DNA from: Candidatus Nomurabacteria bacterium
Lineage (GTDB): Bacteria > Patescibacteriota > Minisyncoccia > Phycocordibacterales > UBA1006
Reading direction: 5' to 3'
NCBI GenBank assembly: GCA_943357975.1
Contig: CALRGS010000018.1
Span: 1-9,867, forward strand
DNA length: 9,867 nt
Below are positions 7,004 to 9,867 of the stretch, one piece after another (within the stretch, counting starts at the first letter, position 1; each line of letters opens with the position of its first letter). Below the pieces are notes generated by a model. That model saw only the letters and a list, made by a program, of their open reading frames with translations. It had not been told where the DNA came from and did no database searches. The position numbers and the translations under genes were made by a program.

Positions 7004-8797
7004 ATGTCTCACGACCTTAAAAAAATTAGAAATTTCTCGATTATTGCCCATATTGACCATGGAAAAAGTACTCTTGCTGATCGTATGCTCGAGATTACGC
7101 ATACCATTGAAAAGCGTAAAATGCAGGACCAGGTCCTCGATTCTATGGAACTTGAGCGTGAGCGAGGGATTACCATTAAAATGCAGCCAGTACGTATGCA
7201 GTACGGCGATTTTGTGTTGAATTTGATCGACACCCCAGGACACATCGACTTCTCGTATGAAGTATCGCGCGCACTAAAGGCCGTAGAAGGCTCAATTTTG
7301 CTCGTAGATGCGACGCAGGGTGTGCAGGCTCAGACATTAACCACCCTTGAAATGGCACGTGCTCAGGGGCTCGTTATCATTCCTGCAGTATCTAAAGTAG
7401 ACTCTCCAAATGCACGAACCGAAGAAGTAAAGCTTGAAATCGCGACAGTTCTAGGATGTGACACCTCACAGGTTTTAGAAGTTTCTGGACGTACAGGACA
7501 AGGCGTTGATGGTGTCTTGAAAGCGGTTATTGATCGTGTTCCATGTCCGCACGTAACTCATTCTGGTCCCAATGATTTTGCAGCGCTGGTATTCGATTTT
7601 GAATATTCAAATCACCAAGGAGTGATTGTCTATATCCGCGTCCTTGATGGAATTATTAAAAAAGGGGACTCGTTGTTATTTGCAACGGCTCAGGAAAAGT
7701 TTTTTGCGTTGTCTGTAGGAACATTTTCTCCAGTAAAAACGGAGCGTGATTTTTTACAAGCAGGAGAGATTGGCTATATCGTAACGGGAATCAAGCAGCC
7801 AGGTATTGCCTCAGTTGGAGATACGATTACGCTTTTGAAAAATCCATTACCAGCACTTGCGGGATATCAAAATCCACGACCCGTGGTGTGGGCATCAGTG
7901 TATCCAGAATCTCAAGATAGTTTTCCAGATTTAAAACACGCCCTTGCGCGGTTACGACTTTCTGATTCTGCATTTTCATATGAAGAAGAAGTTTCTGGAT
8001 CATTGGGACGAGGATTTCGTTGCGGGTTTCTGGGAATGCTTCACTTGGAAATTATTACCGAGCGTTTACGTCGTGAACATAATTTGGAATTAGTAGTAAC
8101 GCAACCTTCTATTACGTACCAGGTTGTCTTGAAAAATGGTAAGGAGCAAACCGTGTATTCACCGCACTTGTTTCCTAATGATGGTGAAGTTGCAAAAGTG
8201 TTAGAGCCTTGGGTAACCCTTCATATGATGACGCCGAATACATATCTCGGCGGCCTTTCGATGCTCTGTCATGAGCATGAAGGTGAGGTGGTAGATATGG
8301 CAAACTTCGGAGATGATAGAACCAAGCTTGATGTGCTCATGCCGTTGCGTGAGTTGATGCGAAATTTCTTCGATGAATTGAAATCAGTGACTTCTGGATA
8401 TGCATCGATCGCGTATGATTTTGCAGAAATGCGTGAGGCGGATGTAACACGCCTAGATATTTTACTTGCTGATGATGTGGTACCTGCGTTTACTCGGGTT
8501 ATTGCACGACGTCGTGCAAACGAAGAAGCTGAAGCGGCTGTTGAAAAATTACACGAGATCATGCCTCGTCAAATGTTTGAAATGAAAATTCAAGGGTTTG
8601 CTCTTGGGCGTATCATTGCTTCAAAAACTATCAAGGCGTATATGAAGGATGTGACGCAGCATATGTATGGAGGAGACATTACGCGAAAAATGAAACTTCG
8701 AGAAAAACAGAAGAAGGGTAAGAAAAAAATGGCCGATCGCGGATTTGGGAAAGTAAACATTCCCCATGATGTGTTTCTTAAGATGATGAAGAAATAA
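7004..8797 (+). CDS. lepA: Elongation factor 4 (LepA), ribosomal back-translocase GTPase
   Basis: A 597-residue translational GTPase, matching the ~600 of the family. It acts on the ribosome during elongation or subunit biogenesis. Order seen: a short N-terminal extension, then the family-typical start with G1 AHIDHGKST (15-23), G2 region ERERGITIK (51-59), G3 DTPGH (76-80), beta-barrel and EF-G-like domains including GSLGRGFRCGFLGMLHLEI, and the LepA-specific C-terminal domain with PRQMFEMKIQ, YGGDITRKMKLREKQKKGKKKM and a basic end. Oddities: G4 reads SKVD (130-133) instead of NKxD, and G5 reads SGR (161-163) instead of SAK; the C-terminal domain has QGFALGRIIAS where the family usually has a form like QAxxGxKIIAR. 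The frame is intact and codon use looks ordinary, so the protein should be functional. ATG 7004 follows the promoter and lacks a Shine-Dalgarno. Confidence 0.97.
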   Translation: MSHDLKKIRNFSIIAHIDHGKSTLADRMLEITHTIEKRKMQDQVLDSMELERERGITIKMQPVRMQYGDFVLNLIDTPGHIDFSYEVSRALKAVEGSILLVDATQGVQAQTLTTLEMARAQGLVIIPAVSKVDSPNARTEEVKLEIATVLGCDTSQVLEVSGRTGQGVDGVLKAVIDRVPCPHVTHSGPNDFAALVFDFEYSNHQGVIVYIRVLDGIIKKGDSLLFATAQEKFFALSVGTFSPVKTERDFLQAGEIGYIVTGIKQPGIASVGDTITLLKNPLPALAGYQNPRPVVWASVYPESQDSFPDLKHALARLRLSDSAFSYEEEVSGSLGRGFRCGFLGMLHLEIITERLRREHNLELVVTQPSITYQVVLKNGKEQTVYSPHLFPNDGEVAKVLEPWVTLHMMTPNTYLGGLSMLCHEHEGEVVDMANFGDDRTKLDVLMPLRELMRNFFDELKSVTSGYASIAYDFAEMREADVTRLDILLADDVVPAFTRVIARRRANEEAEAAVEKLHEIMPRQMFEMKIQGFALGRIIASKTIKAYMKDVTQHMYGGDITRKMKLREKQKKGKKKMADRGFGKVNIPHDVFLKMMKK

Positions 8798-8904
8798 CAC
8801 CCCGCCGCCTTCGGCAGTCGACCCCTCTAAAAGAGGGGTTTAGAAGTGCACGTCAAACCCCCTCTTTTAGAGGGGGTGACATGAGCTTGCGAGTGACGGG
8901 GGCG
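8798..8904. repeat. Multi-hairpin palindromic (REP-like) element
   Basis: This GC-rich stretch fills exactly the gap between the lepA stop and the stop of the convergent minus-strand mini-gene. It has a small hairpin GCCG-CCTT-CGGC (8804-8815), a perfect 8-bp stem ACCCCTCT/AGAGGGGT with AAA loop (8821-8839), and a 9-bp stem with TTT loop (8857-8877) that extends through GTCA/TGAC (8852-8855, 8877-8880). The second hairpin is nearly the reverse complement of the first, so the two can also pair with each other. Outer arms CCCCG (8800-8804) and CGGGG (8897-8901) close the structure. There is no U-tract, so a classic intrinsic terminator is doubtful; a REP or non-autonomous mobile repeat, perhaps acting as a bidirectional mRNA end, fits better. 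Confidence 0.75.
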
Positions 8905-9021
8905 TTAGAACAACTTAGTTACTCCAGCATAGAGGACTATCATCGAAACGATTACCAGAATACTCAAAAATCCCCAAACCCACCTAATACCCTTTTTGTA
9001 CTTACTCGTGAAAATATTCAT
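8905..9021 (-). CDS. 38-residue single-TM membrane mini-protein (hypothetical)
   Basis: The minus strand reads from ATG (9021-9019) to TAA (8907-8905). The product has a basic amphiphilic start (MNIFTSKYKKGIRW), a hydrophobic helix at about residues 13-31 rich in Val, Ile, Leu and Trp, and a short end GVTKLF. Lys7, Lys9, Lys10 and Arg13 before the helix suggest the N-terminus stays in the cytoplasm. Support for a real gene: the sensible membrane-protein composition, a promoter at leaderless spacing (TATACT ends 7 nt before the ATG), and a stop at the edge of the REP-like element. It is divergent from the FtsB-like gene and convergent with lepA. Function is unknown; a small envelope or division accessory is possible but only from context. 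A chance frame cannot be excluded. Confidence 0.6.
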   Translation of the reverse strand: MNIFTSKYKKGIRWVWGFLSILVIVSMIVLYAGVTKLF

Positions 9022-9028
9022 ATCATGT

Positions 9029-9056
9029 AGTATAATAAAATCACCTTAAAAGTAAA
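9029..9056 (-). promoter_or_regulatory. Promoter for the minus-strand mini-gene
   Basis: On the minus strand, TTTACT (9056-9051), a 16-bp spacer and TATACT (9034-9029) form a promoter. Seven bases separate the box from the ATG at 9021, the same spacing as at the ligase-like gene, implying a leaderless mRNA. Confidence 0.5.
9031..9036 (+). promoter_or_regulatory. -10 box for the FtsB-like gene
   Basis: Perfect TATAAT at 9031-9036, overlapping the opposite-strand TATACT by four bases, so one AT-rich core can serve both directions. The predicted start near 9043 gives a leader of about 28 nt. The -35 region (near 9008-9013) is weak. Confidence 0.5.
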
Positions 9057-9070
9057 GGTTTTTGGTATCT

Positions 9071-9439
9071 ATGCGCCACCTCCTTATCCGTAAAAAATCA
9101 TGGTTTCATTCACCGGTCGTAGCCATCATTCTGGTGGTTCTTGTGTTATGGGGAATAGTTTCAGTGGTACGGGCTGGATTGAAACAGCGGGAGGCTGTTA
9201 AATTGCGGGATGAGTCTCGTAAAGAATTAAGCGGCCTTGAACAAAAACAATTTGATTTAAATCAAAAAATAGAAGGGCTTTCTACGGATCAAGGATTAGA
9301 AGCAGAAGTGAGGCAGCGGTATCGCGTAGTAAAACCAGGAGAACAGTTAGTCATTGTAGTAGATAACAAAGATACGGCTGTAAACCAAACAACGAAACTT
9401 CCTCTTTGGCAAAGACTGAGACTATTTGTAGGTCTGTAG
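9071..9439 (+). CDS. Septum formation initiator family protein (FtsB/DivIC-like)
   Basis: A 122-residue bitopic membrane protein. It has a short basic cytoplasmic start, one TM helix at about residues 15-33, a heptad-rich coiled coil at about 37-72, and then a small C-terminal domain GLEAEVRQRYRVVKPGEQLVIVVD (around 75-98) matching the 'E-x-x-AR-x-x-(L/Y)-x-(L/V)-V-(K/R)-PGE' pattern of FtsB/DivIC. These proteins join FtsL and FtsQ/DivIB in the divisome and help activate septal peptidoglycan synthesis. ATG 9071 is the best start; TTG 9062 is in frame (adds three residues) but sits only 3 nt after the AAAGG at 9054-9058, while the ATG is 12 nt after it, so neither has ideal Shine-Dalgarno spacing. 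Size and layout are typical of the family. FtsB versus DivIC cannot be separated. Confidence 0.82.
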   Translation: MRHLLIRKKSWFHSPVVAIILVVLVLWGIVSVVRAGLKQREAVKLRDESRKELSGLEQKQFDLNQKIEGLSTDQGLEAEVRQRYRVVKPGEQLVIVVDNKDTAVNQTTKLPLWQRLRLFVGL

Positions 9440-9454
9440 GTTTTGGTATATAAT
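9426..9454 (+). promoter_or_regulatory. Promoter for the glutaredoxin gene
   Basis: TTGTAG (9426-9431), a 17-bp spacer and TATAAT (9449-9454) lie across the 3' end of the FtsB-like gene. Eight bases separate the -10 box from ATG 9463 and there is no Shine-Dalgarno, so a leaderless mRNA is expected. Confidence 0.6.
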
Positions 9455-9462
9455 CCACATAT

Positions 9463-9720
9463 ATGAAAAAAATAGAAATTTACTCTACGCCGTCATGTCA
9501 CTTTTGCCACATGGAAAAAGATTTTTTGACGTCTAAAAATATTCCTTTTATTGATTACAATGTTGCGGCAGATATGGAAAAAAGGAAATATATGGTGGAG
9601 CTGACAGGACAGATGGGGGTGCCTGTGACAGTAATCACTGACCCTGATCATCCTGAAATCCCTGCAGATATTTTTGTAGGATTTAGTCAGGACCTCATTG
9701 AACAAAAGCTAGGGTTATAG
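9463..9720 (+). CDS. Glutaredoxin / NrdH-like thiol-disulfide oxidoreductase
   Basis: An 85-residue protein with a complete glutaredoxin-type thioredoxin fold: first strand MKKIEIYSTPSC, redox motif CHFC (Cys12, Cys15), helix, second strand PFIDYNV, then TGQMGVPV with the conserved cis-Pro at 54, and the C-terminal GF turn (73-74) before the last helix. It should act in the cytoplasm as a small dithiol reductant, for ribonucleotide reductase (NrdH-like) or mixed disulfides. The length is normal for the YruB/NrdH group. Between the cis-Pro strand and the GF turn it has a short acidic, Pro-rich stretch (TDPDHPEIPAD), longer than in many members. It carries its own promoter and a terminator overlapping the stop codon, so it is probably a single-gene unit despite the 23-bp gap to the upstream gene. 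The exact electron donor and client are not visible. Confidence 0.9.
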   Translation: MKKIEIYSTPSCHFCHMEKDFLTSKNIPFIDYNVAADMEKRKYMVELTGQMGVPVTVITDPDHPEIPADIFVGFSQDLIEQKLGL

Positions 9721-9731
9721 CTTTTTGTTTT
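9704..9731 (+). terminator. Intrinsic terminator overlapping the glutaredoxin stop codon
   Basis: AAAAGCTA (9704-9711) pairs perfectly with TAGCTTTT (9718-9725) around the loop GGGTTA, followed by a T-rich run to 9731. The TAG stop (9718-9720) is inside the descending stem. Only two G-C pairs are present, so the stem is weak, but the A-tract/T-tract layout is that of an intrinsic terminator. Confidence 0.6.
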
Positions 9732-9733
9732 CC

Positions 9734-9781
9734 ACCTCTCCTTACGGGAGAGGTTCGACGATGAAGTCGCGGGGAGAGGTT
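9734..9781. repeat. Second REP-like hairpin element
   Basis: A perfect 8-bp stem ACCTCTCC (9734-9741) / GGAGAGGT (9747-9754) with loop TTACG, then a small CGAC/GTCG hairpin (9756-9759, 9766-9769), then a second copy of GGGAGAGGTT (9772-9781; first at 9746-9755). The CCTCT/AGAGG core and hairpin-spacer-hairpin plan resemble the element after lepA, suggesting a related repeat family. It lies between the glutaredoxin terminator and the tRNA gene. Confidence 0.65.
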
Positions 9782-9794
9782 AAGTACCTCGCTT

Positions 9795-9867
9795 GCCCTC
9801 ATAGCTCAATGGATAGAGCAGTTCCGTCCTAAGGAAAAGATGCACGTTCGATTCGTACTGAGGGCAC
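9795..9867 (+). tRNA. tRNA-Arg (anticodon CCU), reads AGG
   Basis: Cloverleaf: acceptor GCCCTCA (9795-9801) pairs perfectly with TGAGGGC (9859-9865); D arm GCTC/GAGC (9804-9807, 9816-9819) with GG in the loop; anticodon arm TTCC/GGAA with loop GTCCTAA (9826-9832), anticodon CCT at 9828-9830; T arm GCACG/CGTAC (9842-9846, 9854-9858) with loop TTCGATT. Discriminator A is 9866 and the first C of the tail is 9867, where the window ends, so whether CCA is encoded cannot be seen. Oddities: a C-A mismatch in the T stem and G at position 32. The G-A at 27-43 also occurs in other tRNA-Arg(CCU) genes as I recall them. No clear promoter precedes it. Confidence 0.92.

Noticed and set aside
6755..7243. 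Minus-strand open frame spanning the flippase/lepA junction
   Set aside because: It overlaps two well-supported genes and the lepA promoter, and its residue composition is unconvincing.
8821..8839. Classic intrinsic terminator of lepA
   Set aside because: The stem is strong but is followed by TTTAGAAG rather than a U-tract; it is better described as part of the palindromic element.
8821..8880. CRISPR-like repeats
   Set aside because: Only two inverted copies with a 15-16-bp gap; there is no direct-repeat and spacer periodicity.
70..9720. UGA recoding (as in Gracilibacteria/SR1), suggested by the absence of TGA stops
   Set aside because: All genes reach family length without in-frame TGA, so recoding is not needed; about eight stop codons are too few to mean anything.

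Overview
The window reads as a compact, slightly AT-rich bacterial chromosome segment, most likely from a Candidate Phyla Radiation (Patescibacteria/Parcubacteria-like) organism. The reasons are: divergent housekeeping proteins in a tight same-strand layout, a large polytopic O-antigen-ligase-like protein fused to TPRs, many promoters that sit directly on start codons with no Shine-Dalgarno, and GC-rich REP-like hairpin elements in the few gaps. The lineage call is an inference from style; no rRNA or marker tree is available here. All genes keep full length under the standard code, with TAA or TAG stops.

Layout. 1-63: tail of an upstream reading frame. 70-2814: leucyl-tRNA synthetase with a roughly 110-residue extra module inside its editing domain. 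2853-5261: multi-pass O-antigen-ligase/Wzy-like protein with a C-terminal TPR block, starting from its own apparently leaderless promoter. 5277-6971: MurJ/MviN-family flippase 15 bp downstream, the one gene with a clear Shine-Dalgarno, so probably co-transcribed with the ligase-like gene. 7004-8797: elongation factor 4 (LepA), with unusual guanine-recognition motifs. 8798-8904: multi-hairpin palindromic element. 8905-9021 (minus strand): a 38-residue single-TM mini-protein, convergent with lepA and divergent from the next gene. 9071-9439: FtsB/DivIC-like septum protein. 9463-9720: small glutaredoxin with an apparently leaderless promoter and an intrinsic terminator overlapping its stop codon. 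9734-9781: second REP-like hairpin element. 9795-9867: tRNA-Arg(CCU), reaching the window edge.

Functionally the window mixes translation (LeuRS, EF4, tRNA-Arg) with cell-envelope construction (ligase-like protein and flippase as a plausible lipid-linked glycan export and transfer pair, FtsB-like divisome protein) and thiol redox. Most worth following up are the LeuRS insertion, the consistent 7-9 nt spacing from -10 box to ATG that implies leaderless mRNAs, the shared divergent promoter driving the hidden 38-residue membrane protein, and the altered G4/G5 motifs of LepA. I did not find a defence system, CRISPR array, transposase or other clear novel multi-gene system.
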